64,000 nucleotides of DNA from an uncultured Flavobacteriales bacterium (GTDB lineage Bacteria > Bacteroidota > Bacteroidia > Flavobacteriales_E > Vicingaceae): assembly GCA_913056345.1 (NCBI GenBank), contig CAJXMH010000012.1, positions 1 to 64,000 on the forward strand, read 5' to 3'. The position numbers and the translations under genes were made by a program. The notes below the pieces were generated by a model that saw nothing but the letters and a program-made list of their open reading frames with translations, searched no databases and was not told where the DNA came from. Shown here piece after piece: positions 36,493 to 45,286 of this stretch; position 1 is the first letter of the stretch; the number at the start of each line of letters is the position of its first letter.

Positions 36493-37245
36493 ATGAGTTT
36501 TAGCGATTTTAGTTTTAAAGTTTATCATTTTTCTCAGCTTGAATCTACCAATATTCATGCCCGCAATTTAATTCATGCCAAAAGTGCAAAGGATGGAGAC
36601 CTTTTTATAAGCGCATACCAGTCAAATGGGAAAGGGCAGATAAAAAGTACTTGGCAATCCGAGCCGGGAAAGAATTTACTTTTCAGTCTTGTGCTAGAGC
36701 CGAATATTCAAATTCAGCATCAATTCTTTATCAGTATGGCAGTGGCCAACAGCCTAAGGGAGTTGATTCAACAACTTACAAACATGGCTTGCGAATTAAA
36801 ATGGCCAAACGATTTGATATTGAATGGATACAAAATTGGAGGAATTCTAATAGAAAATCATTTTTCGAAAGGACTTATAACGCATTGCATTGTTGGAGTA
36901 GGCTTAAATGTAAATCAAGTCGACTTTCCTGCAGATCTTAAACTTGCGAGTTCTTTGGCAAGGGAAACTAATAAAACTTACCGGCTGTCAACGGTTATGG
37001 AAAGTTGGAAGCCTGTTTTTGCTAGATACTACACTTTGATTAAAGCCCGAAAATGGCAAAAAATAAAGCAGATTTACCATGATAACCTCTTTTTAAAAGG
37101 AAGATTAGCCCGCTTTGAGGATACAGAAGGTGAGTTTGAGGCCGAAGTACAAGGAGTTAATGATCAAGGCTATCTTTTACTCAAGCGCTCCTCGGGAATC
37201 AAAGAATATGAATTAAAGCAAGTTCGATTTATAGCGAAAGCTTAG
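36493..37245 (+). CDS. birA: Biotin-[acetyl-CoA carboxylase] ligase
   Basis: A 250-aa enzyme that attaches biotin to the carboxylase carrier protein. The biotinyl-AMP loop appears as AYQSNGKGQIKSTWQSEPGKN with Lys where most family members have Arg-Gly-Gln, and KWPNDLILNGYKIGGILIEN follows. The DNA-binding domain of E. coli BirA is absent, so it does not act as a repressor. It is divergent from rsfS. Its last 17 bp overlap the convergent SRPBCC gene. Confidence 0.9.
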   Translation: MSFSDFSFKVYHFSQLESTNIHARNLIHAKSAKDGDLFISAYQSNGKGQIKSTWQSEPGKNLLFSLVLEPNIQIQHQFFISMAVANSLRELIQQLTNMACELKWPNDLILNGYKIGGILIENHFSKGLITHCIVGVGLNVNQVDFPADLKLASSLARETNKTYRLSTVMESWKPVFARYYTLIKARKWQKIKQIYHDNLFLKGRLARFEDTEGEFEAEVQGVNDQGYLLLKRSSGIKEYELKQVRFIAKA

Positions 37246-37633
37246 CAGCCTTGTCAACCAGCATCTCAAAGAAGTTCTTTAAAGGTTTTTCAACCATCAT
37301 TTTCATGAAAGCATTAATTTCTCCTTTAAAGATCATGTAAGTTTCTGTTTCTGACTCAGATTTTTGATCAAGGTAGATCTCAAGGTCAAATGGGAAAGGA
37401 ACTTTACCAAATGATTCAACAGTAATCTTATTGGGCGCTTCGGTGTCTTTGATCTTCAATCCTATTCTAGCCATCCCTTTGATGGTAAATTCGCATTGGT
37501 CTTTTTCAGAAGTCCACTTTTCGATCTTGTCTTCCGGCATCAACTTTTCAAAGTTGTTCATGTCGGTAAGAAATGAAAATAACTTTTCTGCACTATTTGG
37601 CGAAACGGCCTTTTTTGTTTCAATGGTTGTCAT
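37229..37633 (-). CDS. SRPBCC family protein
   Basis: A 134-aa protein with the START/Bet v1-like pattern (SAEKLFSFLTDMNNFEKLMPEDKI, then CEFTIKGMARIGLKI, then a C-terminal amphipathic helix). These proteins form a hydrophobic pocket; the ligand is unknown. I choose the ATG at 37633 because it overlaps the pyrE stop as ATGA (37630-37633). A longer frame from 37669 would reach far into pyrE. It is co-transcribed with pyrE. Confidence 0.8.
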   Translation of the reverse strand: MTTIETKKAVSPNSAEKLFSFLTDMNNFEKLMPEDKIEKWTSEKDQCEFTIKGMARIGLKIKDTEAPNKITVESFGKVPFPFDLEIYLDQKSESETETYMIFKGEINAFMKMMVEKPLKNFFEMLVDKAAKLSL

Positions 37634-38277
37634 ACGTATACCTTCCAATTTGCTGGATCTTCTCTCCAACTTTTTAGTGAACTAATATCTTCTTGATTAA
37701 TGTATCCTTTCTCGGCTGCCACTTCAATGAGCGAATGATAATCACTTAAAGTGTAAAGTGGACACTTGTATTTTTGGAAATTATTTTTTGCAAGTTCAAA
37801 GTTGTAGGTAAAAATGGCAACCATTCCTACCACATGGCAGCCTTTCTCTCTAAGGGCCTGAACAGCATTTAAACTGCTCATTCCTGTAGAGATCAGGTCT
37901 TCGATCACTACCACTCTTTGACCTGCTTCTACTTCTCCTTCAATCAAGTTTTGCAATCCATGCCCCTTGCTTGAAGAGCGAACATAAATGAAGGGAAGTT
38001 CCAACTCTTGGGCTACCAAAGCACCCTGAGCAATACCTCCGGTAGCAACGCCTGCAATCACATCAACCTGACCAAAATTTTCTTGAATGGTTTCGGCATA
38101 TTTCTGACGAATGAAGGTCCTTACTTTAGGAAATGAGAGTGTGCGTCTATTGTCACAATAAATAGGGGAATGCCATCCTGAAGCCCATTGGAAGGACTCT
38201 TTTTTACTCAGTTTGATGGCTTTTATTTGAAGCAAAAATTCCGCTACTTTAAGAGCCGTTTCTTTGTTATTTTGCAT
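37630..38277 (-). CDS. pyrE: Orotate phosphoribosyltransferase
   Basis: A 215-aa enzyme of pyrimidine synthesis that makes OMP from orotate and PRPP. The PRPP-binding loop is VVVIEDLISTGMSS, and DVIAGVATGGIAQGALVA and RSSSKGHG are also family motifs. Its ATG lies only 2 bp from the ATG of the divergent NUDIX gene, so its promoter must lie inside that gene. A good consensus promoter there predicts an mRNA that starts at or next to the ATG. Confidence 0.94.
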   Translation of the reverse strand: MQNNKETALKVAEFLLQIKAIKLSKKESFQWASGWHSPIYCDNRRTLSFPKVRTFIRQKYAETIQENFGQVDVIAGVATGGIAQGALVAQELELPFIYVRSSSKGHGLQNLIEGEVEAGQRVVVIEDLISTGMSSLNAVQALREKGCHVVGMVAIFTYNFELAKNNFQKYKCPLYTLSDYHSLIEVAAEKGYINQEDISSLKSWREDPANWKVYV

Positions 38278-38287
38278 ACATGCAAAA
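38270..38287. promoter_or_regulatory. Symmetrical start region of pyrE and the NUDIX gene
   Basis: TTTTGCATACATGCAAAA is an inverted repeat with 8-bp arms and a 2-bp centre. It contains both start codons pointing outward. On the - strand, TACTTTTG ends 6 bp before the pyrE ATG, with TTG 16-17 bp upstream of it. Confidence 0.6.
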
Positions 38288-38888
38288 GTATCAAGTTTTT
38301 ATCAAGCAAAACCAGCTTAGCTTCGTTGAAAAGGCCGAAAAGTATGAACAATCGGCCAACACTTTGTTCATAACTAGCCCTGAAAGTGAGGAGTTTGAAA
38401 TCATGGTAAAGGGTCTGCTTGAGCTACCTCAAAAACTAAATTTGCAGTTTGTAGTTGCCGACCCCACTAAGAGTTGGAAAGTGTTTAAACAACATTTTTC
38501 CCTTATTCAAGCGGCAGGTGGCAGGGTAACTAATTCAAAGGGCCAGATGCTTTGGATTAAGAGACTTGGAGTGTGGGACCTACCAAAAGGCAAAATTGAG
38601 CAAGGAGAAACCGTAGAGTTGGCAGCTGTTCGTGAAGTAGAAGAGGAATGTGGTATTGGTAAATTAAAAATTACTGCCCCCTTATCAACTACTTATCACA
38701 TGTATAAACTTAAAGAAGAAATCATACTTAAGGAGACCTTTTGGTTTGAGATGGAAACAGCCGATGATGCAGGTTTGATTCCACAAGAGGAAGAGGACAT
38801 TGAGGCGGCTGTTTGGGTTGAGCCTAATGACTTAGCTAATAAACTTTCTGATACTTACCCATCAATTAGCTCGCTTTTCAATAGCTAG
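38280..38888 (+). CDS. NUDIX hydrolase
   Basis: A 202-aa protein. The complete NUDIX box (G-x5-E-x7-REV-x-EE-x-G) lies at about residues 100-122 (GKIEQGE, then REVEEECGI). An N-terminal domain of about 85 residues precedes it. Such enzymes cleave nucleoside diphosphates linked to another group; the substrate is unknown here. Start codons of this gene and pyrE face away from each other with 2 bp between. The 3' end overlaps the SPFH gene by 4 bp. Confidence 0.88.
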   Translation: MQKYQVFIKQNQLSFVEKAEKYEQSANTLFITSPESEEFEIMVKGLLELPQKLNLQFVVADPTKSWKVFKQHFSLIQAAGGRVTNSKGQMLWIKRLGVWDLPKGKIEQGETVELAAVREVEEECGIGKLKITAPLSTTYHMYKLKEEIILKETFWFEMETADDAGLIPQEEEDIEAAVWVEPNDLANKLSDTYPSISSLFNS

Positions 38889-39835
38889 CTTGATTTCTCA
38901 GCCTCTGTGCCACCTTTTTTGAGATTCTTTGATTTCATCTGTTCGCCAATTTGGTTAGAAGCGGTAAAAGAGGCAATCATATTGTTAAGCATATCGCTGC
39001 CTGCTTGAGGAGCATTAGGCAACAAGATCAAATTACTATCTGTTTCCTCTCCCAGAGATTGAAGTGTATCGTAATGTTGGGTAACCACAATTAAAGCAGA
39101 TGCTTCCTGAGAATTGATGCCTACTTTATTCAGCACTTCCACACTTTCTTCTAAACCCCGTGCAATTTCTCTTCGCTGATCAGCTATCCCTTGACCTTGA
39201 AGTCTTTTACTTTCAGCTTCAGCACTTGCTTTAGCTACGATCTTGATTCGATCAGCTTCCGCCTCGAATTCCGCTGCCACTTTTTCTCTTTCAGAGGCAT
39301 TAATGCGGTTCATGGCCGACTTGACTTGCTCGTCAGGATCAATGTCGGTGACAAGGGTTTTAATGATGTCATAACCATAATCTTGCATGGCGTCATTCAA
39401 TTCACCCTTAACTGCAATCGCTATGTCATCTTTGCGCACAAATACATCATCCAATTTCATTTTCGGAACTTCAGCTCTTACCACATCAAAAACGTAGGAG
39501 GTAATCTGTGCATTAGAGTTTTCAAGTCTGTAAAAGGCATCGTAAACTTTACTTCTCACTACCTGAAACTGCACTGAGACTTTTAAACGTACAAAAACAT
39601 CATCTTTGGTTTTGGTTTCAACCAAAACGTCTAATTGCTGCACCTTGAGGTTGATGCGTCCCACTACTTGATCAATTATTGGTATCTTAAGTTGAAGCCC
39701 TGAATTTCGTGTGCTGTTAAAGCGTCCAAATCGTTCCACAATACCTGAGGTTTGTTGTTTTACCACGAAAAAAGTTCCCTTAACTAAAAAGAAGGCTATA
39801 ACTGAAAATAAGAGGAGACTAATGTAATTTTCCAT
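38885..39835 (-). CDS. SPFH/band 7 domain protein (stomatin-like)
   Basis: A protein of about 316 aa with one N-terminal transmembrane segment (ISLLLFSVIAFFLVKGTFFVV) and the band 7 domain: GIVERFGRF, SGLQLKIPIIDQV and TKTKDDVFVRLKVSVQFQV. A long helical region with AEFEAEADRIKIVAKASAEAESKRLQGQG follows. Such proteins assemble into membrane-bound rings and help organise membrane domains or proteases. The usual NfeD partner is not adjacent. The frame also permits a start 10 codons earlier (39865); I prefer the ATG next to the hydrophobic segment. Confidence 0.88.
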   Translation of the reverse strand: MENYISLLLFSVIAFFLVKGTFFVVKQQTSGIVERFGRFNSTRNSGLQLKIPIIDQVVGRINLKVQQLDVLVETKTKDDVFVRLKVSVQFQVVRSKVYDAFYRLENSNAQITSYVFDVVRAEVPKMKLDDVFVRKDDIAIAVKGELNDAMQDYGYDIIKTLVTDIDPDEQVKSAMNRINASEREKVAAEFEAEADRIKIVAKASAEAESKRLQGQGIADQRREIARGLEESVEVLNKVGINSQEASALIVVTQHYDTLQSLGEETDSNLILLPNAPQAGSDMLNNMIASFTASNQIGEQMKSKNLKKGGTEAEKSS

Positions 39836-39888
39836 GCTGCTTGTTTTAATGTATGGGATTATCAAATATACCGAAAAGCACCTTTGGC

Positions 39889-41259
39889 TTAAGGTTGTCG
39901 ATTTATTTGGTACAGCATTCTTTCAACATCAGCAGGACCCGGTGCAAATGCTTTTATCATTTTACCGTCTGGATCAATTAAGTAATAGGAGGGGACTGCT
40001 TTTACTTCATACTTTTCTCTCAATTCATAGTCATTGCCATAATGAAGAAAGGGCCAGTTGTAAGTATTTTCAGCTTTCACTTTTTTGTAAAAAGATTTCT
40101 CTTCGTCTAGGTTTATACTCACAAATTGAACTTTCTCTCCATACTTTTCCTCTAATTTCTGCATGATCTTCAGATCTTTCAAGCTAGGAATCGACCAATC
40201 TGCCCAAAACCCTAAGTACAGGTGTTTTCCTTTATAGTCACTGAGGTTTACTAGTTCATCCTTACTGTTGTACAAACTAAAAGTTGGAGCAGCTTTATTT
40301 TGCGCAAAAGCCTCAAGGTGTTCAATTACTGAAACTGCCGCATTCTTGTTTTCTTGACTACTTGCCTTTTTACTTAGCTGTTGAAGCATTGCCAGATTAC
40401 TTTCGGGCTCAATTACCTTATCATGATAAACCTCTAAAAGTCCATTTATGAAGTATAGTTCAGCTAATTCTATTTGCTGGAAACCTTTCTCTGCTTGAAT
40501 TAGTGCTAAGCTCTTGCCCATATCTTTTTCAAACATGATCAACTTAAGCAGTTCAGCCCCATTTTTTGTAATACAGAACTGTCCAAAGTCTTTTTGGTAG
40601 AATTGGCTGAAGAAATTCATGTATTCTTTGTGATGGTGCAAAACTTCTTTTCCCTTCAGGTATTTTTCGAAAAGGGTTTGATTGGAGACGCGATTGATAT
40701 CCTCAAGATTTGCTAAGGCGTAAGTTGCATAATCTGCCATAAACTTTGGGCTTTGATATTTAGCTTCAGTATTCATTTTTGAAATGAATTCATTTATAGC
40801 TTCTTGCGCTGCATTTACCACAAACTTTTCATAATGCTCAGTAAAAAAAGTTTGATAAGCTCGATTAAAGGATTTGATCTTTTGATTAAGCTCCTGTGGC
40901 TTTGGGAAAGCAAGCTTAAGGTCTAAAAGTTTGTTGTAGGCCTTTCCTTGATTCTTATCTGCATCATAAGCTAAAGTTAAATTGTAAACCTCACCGCTTT
41001 CTGCAAAAAAACTACTCACCTTATCTTCAATCTTAATTAACAGCTGCTTAGTGCTTGATAACTCCAATTCAAGCCTGAATTTCTCTTTTTCGATAGTAGT
41101 TTCTGCTAGGGTTTCTTTTTCATTGGTTAGGTAATTGCTTACGGCAAGCACTTTTAGCTTTTTACCATTAAAGCCTGCTACTTGTCCCTGAATTACCACA
41201 CTTTGGCTTTTAAGCTGCACGGCGCTTAAAAGAAACAAGATTACCAGCAATAAGCGCAT
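39889..41259 (-). CDS. TlpA-like thioredoxin-fold protein lacking the CxxC site
   Basis: A 456-aa exported protein. The signal peptide MRLLLVILFLLSAVQLKSQ starts at 41259, 1 bp after coaD ends; longer frames upstream lie inside coaD. Residues about 20-110 resemble the DUF4369 beta domain often found before Bacteroidota thioredoxins. The C-terminal 130 residues follow the TlpA/redoxin plan, including FSLYNSKDELVNLSDYKGKHLYLGFWADW and the cis-Pro region VKAVPSYYLIDPDG. The active-site WCxxC is replaced by W355-S-I-P-S359, so both redox cysteines are serine. It cannot do normal disulfide chemistry and may act in binding or as a structural protein. Confidence 0.85.
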   Translation of the reverse strand: MRLLLVILFLLSAVQLKSQSVVIQGQVAGFNGKKLKVLAVSNYLTNEKETLAETTIEKEKFRLELELSSTKQLLIKIEDKVSSFFAESGEVYNLTLAYDADKNQGKAYNKLLDLKLAFPKPQELNQKIKSFNRAYQTFFTEHYEKFVVNAAQEAINEFISKMNTEAKYQSPKFMADYATYALANLEDINRVSNQTLFEKYLKGKEVLHHHKEYMNFFSQFYQKDFGQFCITKNGAELLKLIMFEKDMGKSLALIQAEKGFQQIELAELYFINGLLEVYHDKVIEPESNLAMLQQLSKKASSQENKNAAVSVIEHLEAFAQNKAAPTFSLYNSKDELVNLSDYKGKHLYLGFWADWSIPSLKDLKIMQKLEEKYGEKVQFVSINLDEEKSFYKKVKAENTYNWPFLHYGNDYELREKYEVKAVPSYYLIDPDGKMIKAFAPGPADVERMLYQINRQP

Positions 41260-41260
41260 G

Positions 41261-41716
41261 TTAAAATTTAATGTTGGTCGGTAAAAATTGTGAGGCATCT
41301 CCATCATTACGAATTATATCACGCACAATAGTTGAGTTTATTGCTGCATGTTCCAATTCAGTGAATAAAAAGACGGTTTCAATTTCAGGAGCCAGCTGGC
41401 GATTCATTTGAGCAATGGAGTGTTCGTATTCAAAATCCATTTGATTGCGTAGGCCCCTTAGCAGGTAGTTGGCTCCGATTTTGCGACAGTAATTCACCGT
41501 TAGTGTGTTGTAAATATCTACCACGATCTTATCACTCTCAAATGCTCCTTTTATCCAATTTTTACGCTGGTCAAGATCAAACATGTATTTTTTCTGTGAG
41601 TTATTGCCTATTGCAACCACGATTCGGTCAAAGAGGGGTAAGGCTCTCTCAACAACAGATACATGGCCTAGGGTTATGGGATCAAAAGATCCAGGAAAAA
41701 CGGCTACTCTTTTCAT
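41261..41716 (-). CDS. coaD: Phosphopantetheine adenylyltransferase
   Basis: A 151-aa enzyme of coenzyme A synthesis that makes dephospho-CoA from 4'-phosphopantetheine and ATP. The nucleotidyltransferase motif is GSFDPITLGH (9-18), and NYLLRGLRNQMDFEYE and STIVRDI follow in order. It overlaps the rsmD gene by 4 bp, a pairing that is common in bacteria. Confidence 0.94.
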   Translation of the reverse strand: MKRVAVFPGSFDPITLGHVSVVERALPLFDRIVVAIGNNSQKKYMFDLDQRKNWIKGAFESDKIVVDIYNTLTVNYCRKIGANYLLRGLRNQMDFEYEHSIAQMNRQLAPEIETVFLFTELEHAAINSTIVRDIIRNDGDASQFLPTNIKF

Positions 41717-42255
41717 TCGCTTGGTGATTCAAAAAAAGTAAAGTTAACATTTCCGTATTTTCTTTGATTATTAAAGCATGGGTGCTTGCTGAAATCACTA
41801 TGTTTATCGTGCTCTAGGATCAATAACCCACCCTCGTTTAAGAGCTTTCGCTCAAAAACCAAATCGATCAGTTTTTCTAAACCTTCCATGGCATAAGGTG
41901 GATCGGAAAAGATCAGGTCGTACCTCTCTTTGGTTTGGTTGAGGTATTTGAATAGATCTGCTTTGCGTGCCACTAACTGCTTAAACTCTAGGTTTGCTGC
42001 AGTTTTTTTTATGTATGCGATACAAGGATAATGAGCATCTATACAATGTACTTTTGCAGCACCTCTAGAGCAAAACTCATAGGCAATATTGCCGGTTCCG
42101 GAGCAAAGGTCTAGCACTTCTAAGCCACTGATTTCAAGCCTATTTTGCAATAAATTGAATAATCCTTCTTTGGCAAAGTCTGTAGTTGGCCGCACAGGTA
42201 GTTTTTTTGGAGCCTGAATTTTTCTGCCCTTGTGGCTACCTCCTATGATTCGCAC
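41713..42255 (-). CDS. rsmD: 16S rRNA (guanine-966-N2)-methyltransferase RsmD
   Basis: A 180-aa SAM-dependent methyltransferase. The opening MRIIGGSHKGRKIQAP and the RPTTDFAKEGLFN motif are family-specific. The SAM loop is VLDLCSGTGNIAYEF and the catalytic motif SDPPYAM. It modifies G966 (E. coli numbering) during 30S assembly. It overlaps the DUF3822 gene by 13 bp and coaD by 4 bp. Confidence 0.93.
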   Translation of the reverse strand: MRIIGGSHKGRKIQAPKKLPVRPTTDFAKEGLFNLLQNRLEISGLEVLDLCSGTGNIAYEFCSRGAAKVHCIDAHYPCIAYIKKTAANLEFKQLVARKADLFKYLNQTKERYDLIFSDPPYAMEGLEKLIDLVFERKLLNEGGLLILEHDKHSDFSKHPCFNNQRKYGNVNFTFFESPSE

Positions 42256-43100
42256 AAATACTGGTTGAAAAGATTAAAGAAGTGCGATTCTCCAAGCTGA
42301 CTTAAAACTTGCGATTCTTGAATCACCTTTGGTCTGCTGATCAGCTCTAGTTTTCGAATGTATGTAAAGAGCATACGGTAAATTGGTGAATCTTTTTCCA
42401 CCATACCCGATAGTTTTAGCTCTAAGGTTTCACGGTCAAGTTCTAGCTGCTCTAGTGTGTATAAAAAGAAGTACATAAAGTCTTCAACGGTGGCATATTT
42501 GAACTGGTTGTATAAGTGTAATTTTCCATCTTTGTATATTCCAATTTGGAAATGGTTCTGATGAACTTCCAGGTAAACAGTTTCTTTTGCCGCCTGCTTC
42601 CGATTTGCGGTATACTCTAAAAAAGGGGCACTTTCGTGAATGATCTGCCCAAGATTGAAGCGCGATTGAAATAAGTTTTTGATCAAAAATGGAAACTCAA
42701 AAGCCAGCTGAATAGAGGCTCCTTCTATCGCATGGGTGAGAAGATCAGATTTTGCAATAGGACGTTTGTGATTGTATTCAAAAAAGTCCATAGCTGCCTC
42801 TTCAGAAAACAAGGCCGATGGAACTTGCACAAAGTAAGGTGAACAGACTGTAAGGCTTACTTTTTTATGATTTCGATCTAAATGATTAAGTATTGATCTT
42901 AATGGCTCTAAAGTAGTTCCCCACTCTTGATGATCTCCTATGGAATAGGATTCAAGGCCAACAAATTGATTTTCTGTTGGAGCAAGATAGCAGGCGTGTA
43001 AGTTCTTTTTATCGACTTGAAGAAAAAGGTGAAGTTTTGATTTCTGATCAATGTAAGCTTGATCAAAATACTGCTTTTGCAGCACTTTCTTTGCCGACAT
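42243..43100 (-). CDS. DUF3822 family protein
   Basis: A 285-aa protein that fits the Bacteroidota DUF3822 family, which has an actin/ASKHA-like look (SKLHLFLQVDKKNLHACYL, then ETVYLEVHQNHFQIGIYKDGKLHLYNQF). Function is unknown. The family is typically found beside rsmD and coaD, as here (13-bp overlap with rsmD and 5-bp gap after the upstream gene). Confidence 0.8.
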   Translation of the reverse strand: MSAKKVLQKQYFDQAYIDQKSKLHLFLQVDKKNLHACYLAPTENQFVGLESYSIGDHQEWGTTLEPLRSILNHLDRNHKKVSLTVCSPYFVQVPSALFSEEAAMDFFEYNHKRPIAKSDLLTHAIEGASIQLAFEFPFLIKNLFQSRFNLGQIIHESAPFLEYTANRKQAAKETVYLEVHQNHFQIGIYKDGKLHLYNQFKYATVEDFMYFFLYTLEQLELDRETLELKLSGMVEKDSPIYRMLFTYIRKLELISRPKVIQESQVLSQLGESHFFNLFNQYLCES

Positions 43101-43105
43101 GCCAA

Positions 43106-43687
43106 CTACTTCCAGTTGCCCGTTGTAATGGGCTCGGTTAGCGAACCTACTTGAATACGTGCATCCAAATCTACGTTTTCGCTTTTTGTGCTCAGACCTT
43201 TGTAAATCTCACCGTAAGTAGTGTAGACTTCAAATACGTTCACATTTACTTTGTTCTTTTCAATCACATCAGCCTTCATTTTGAACTCAGAACCATTGCT
43301 GAAAGGAACGATCTTCAATGAATCTACAGCAAAATCTTCTTCAAAAATGGTGCGAGCAGGAACAAGCAAGGTGTCTCGAATAACAATACCCTGAGCCACT
43401 GCCTCAGCTTCCGTTAATGTATCAGGTACGTTACCAATGGCTTTCACTATAGTAAGAGAATCATTGTTTAAGAAGTTAAATAGTTCGGCAAAACTTCCTG
43501 CATAACGGCCATTTTCGTTTTTAAACTCTTTTTGGGCATCCACCACGTACTCAAGTCTTTCATGAACTACTTCTTGTCTACTTTTAGCTTCTTCCTTAAA
43601 AGCTATTTTATTTTGAATACCATCATAGATGAAATAAGCTAAAACTGCAGATACAGCTACTAAAGCAAGTTGTATTACGATCTTCAT
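43106..43687 (-). CDS. Single-pass membrane protein of pilin-like layout
   Basis: A 193-aa protein with one N-terminal transmembrane helix (VIQLALVAVSAVLAYFIY) and a continuing charged helix, then DAQKEFKNENGRYAGSFAELFNFL, which recalls the pseudopilin pattern of an N-terminal helix followed by a Gly-Tyr turn. No prepilin peptidase site is obvious. The rest is beta-rich and hydrophilic. It heads the DUF3822-rsmD-coaD operon. Function is unknown. Confidence 0.7.
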   Translation of the reverse strand: MKIVIQLALVAVSAVLAYFIYDGIQNKIAFKEEAKSRQEVVHERLEYVVDAQKEFKNENGRYAGSFAELFNFLNNDSLTIVKAIGNVPDTLTEAEAVAQGIVIRDTLLVPARTIFEEDFAVDSLKIVPFSNGSEFKMKADVIEKNKVNVNVFEVYTTYGEIYKGLSTKSENVDLDARIQVGSLTEPITTGNWK

Positions 43688-43801
43688 GGAGTATTTGGTT
43701 TAAAAATTTTCATCGGTCACAAATCTACAATTTTTTTATGTCTGTCAAATCCCCTGTGAGCATTGAATTAAGGTTAATTTTGATCAGAAGCGTGAAGCTA
43801 G

Positions 43802-45229
43802 ATGAGCAGTAAGTTTAAAAAGGTTTTTTACGAATACTTACCGGCGAGCCCTACCCATGATCAGGTAGACTTGATCCAGCGGATGGAGCGCTTTTTATTT
43901 CAGGCAATAGAAAGGCCTGCATTTATTGTACGTGGTTACGCAGGTACCGGAAAAACCACAGCAATTGGAGCTTTGGTCAAAACCTTACCACAATTTCGTT
44001 ATAAGTCAGTTTTACTCGCTCCAACAGGAAGAGCTGCTAAAGTTCTGGCAAAGTTTTCCCGTAGAGAGGCCTTCACCATCCACAAAAAAATTTACCAAAG
44101 CCGTAAGGGATTTAACGGCCAAATGCAGTTCGAATTAGCCGCTAATTTGCACACCAATACGGTTTTTATGGTTGATGAAGCCTCCATGATCTCAGATCAG
44201 GGTGGAATTCGACAGCGAGGCTGGCAAAGTAGTAGCCTACTGGAAGATCTGATCGAGTATGTTTACTCAGGAAAAAATTGTCGCTTGGTATTTATTGGTG
44301 ATATTGCCCAATTGCCTCCCGTTGGCAGTGAGCTCAGTCCTGCGCTTGATCCAAAGTATTTACAGCGAAACTTTAATTTGAGCTTGAAGGGGGTTGAATT
44401 AAAACAAGTACTTCGTCAAGATGCTGCTTCAGGTATTTTGCACAATGCAACTCGCTTACGGGAAGAAATTGAGAGAGAAGAGCCTAAAATTGCCTTTGAT
44501 GTAGAGGGTTTTGAGGATGTGCGTCGAATTAATGGGATGGAATTAGAAGATGAACTGCATCAAGCTTATGCTGATTTTGGTGATGAAGAGGTAATGTTGA
44601 TTACACGCTCTAATAAACGCGCAAATGATTTTAATCAGCAAGTGCGTATTCGCATCAGGGGGCAAGAAGAAGAGCTCTCCACGGGAGACTATATAATGGT
44701 TGTGAAGAACAATTATTTTTGGTTAGGGGATAATGCTGCCGCAGGCTTTATAGCCAATGGAGACATAGCCGAGATCATGGCTTTGGGCAGTTACGAAGAG
44801 CTGCACGGTTTTCGGTTTGCAAATGCTACTTTACGTTTACTCGATTACCCAAATCAACCAACTGTAGAAGCTAAATTATTGGTGGAAGTGATTCAAGCTG
44901 AAAGCCCTTCACTTGGAAAAGAAAGAAGCCGCGAATTGTACCAATCTGTTTTGGCAGATTATGCTGATTTGTCTTCCAAAAAGAAGCAGCTAGAAGCAGT
45001 AAAAAAGGATCCTTATTTCAATGCATTGCAAATTAAGTTTGCCTATGCTGTTACTTGCCATAAGTCTCAGGGTGGGCAGTGGAAAGCAGTTTTTGTGGAT
45101 CAAGGCTACCTAACTGAAGAAATGGTTGACAAAGAATACATGCGGTGGTTATACACTGCAGTTACTAGGGCAACAGAACGACTCTATTTAGTGAACTTTC
45201 ATCCAGCGTTTTTCTCTCAAGAAGCTTAA
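43802..45229 (+). CDS. RecD-like ATP-dependent DNA helicase
   Basis: A 475-aa SF1B helicase. Walker A is GYAGTGKTTAIGAL (about 48-55), motif II is MVDEASMISD, motif III is VFIGDIAQLPPVGS, and motif VI is YTAVTRATERLYLV, preceded by FAYAVTCHKSQGGQW. It is shorter than full RecD2, lacking the long N-terminal region, and is the form common in Bacteroidota. No RecB/RecC genes are adjacent. A role in repair or replication-fork maintenance is inferred. Confidence 0.88.
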   Translation: MSSKFKKVFYEYLPASPTHDQVDLIQRMERFLFQAIERPAFIVRGYAGTGKTTAIGALVKTLPQFRYKSVLLAPTGRAAKVLAKFSRREAFTIHKKIYQSRKGFNGQMQFELAANLHTNTVFMVDEASMISDQGGIRQRGWQSSSLLEDLIEYVYSGKNCRLVFIGDIAQLPPVGSELSPALDPKYLQRNFNLSLKGVELKQVLRQDAASGILHNATRLREEIEREEPKIAFDVEGFEDVRRINGMELEDELHQAYADFGDEEVMLITRSNKRANDFNQQVRIRIRGQEEELSTGDYIMVVKNNYFWLGDNAAAGFIANGDIAEIMALGSYEELHGFRFANATLRLLDYPNQPTVEAKLLVEVIQAESPSLGKERSRELYQSVLADYADLSSKKKQLEAVKKDPYFNALQIKFAYAVTCHKSQGGQWKAVFVDQGYLTEEMVDKEYMRWLYTAVTRATERLYLVNFHPAFFSQEA

Positions 45230-45286
45230 ACAATCTTGATTAATTGCCGTTGTTGTACTTAAATTTAACTTCTAAAAAACCAAGCT

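Noticed and set aside
37634-37669. The longer N terminus for the SRPBCC protein
   Set aside because: It would extend into the pyrE coding end. The ATGA overlap at 37630-37633 is the typical coupled start.
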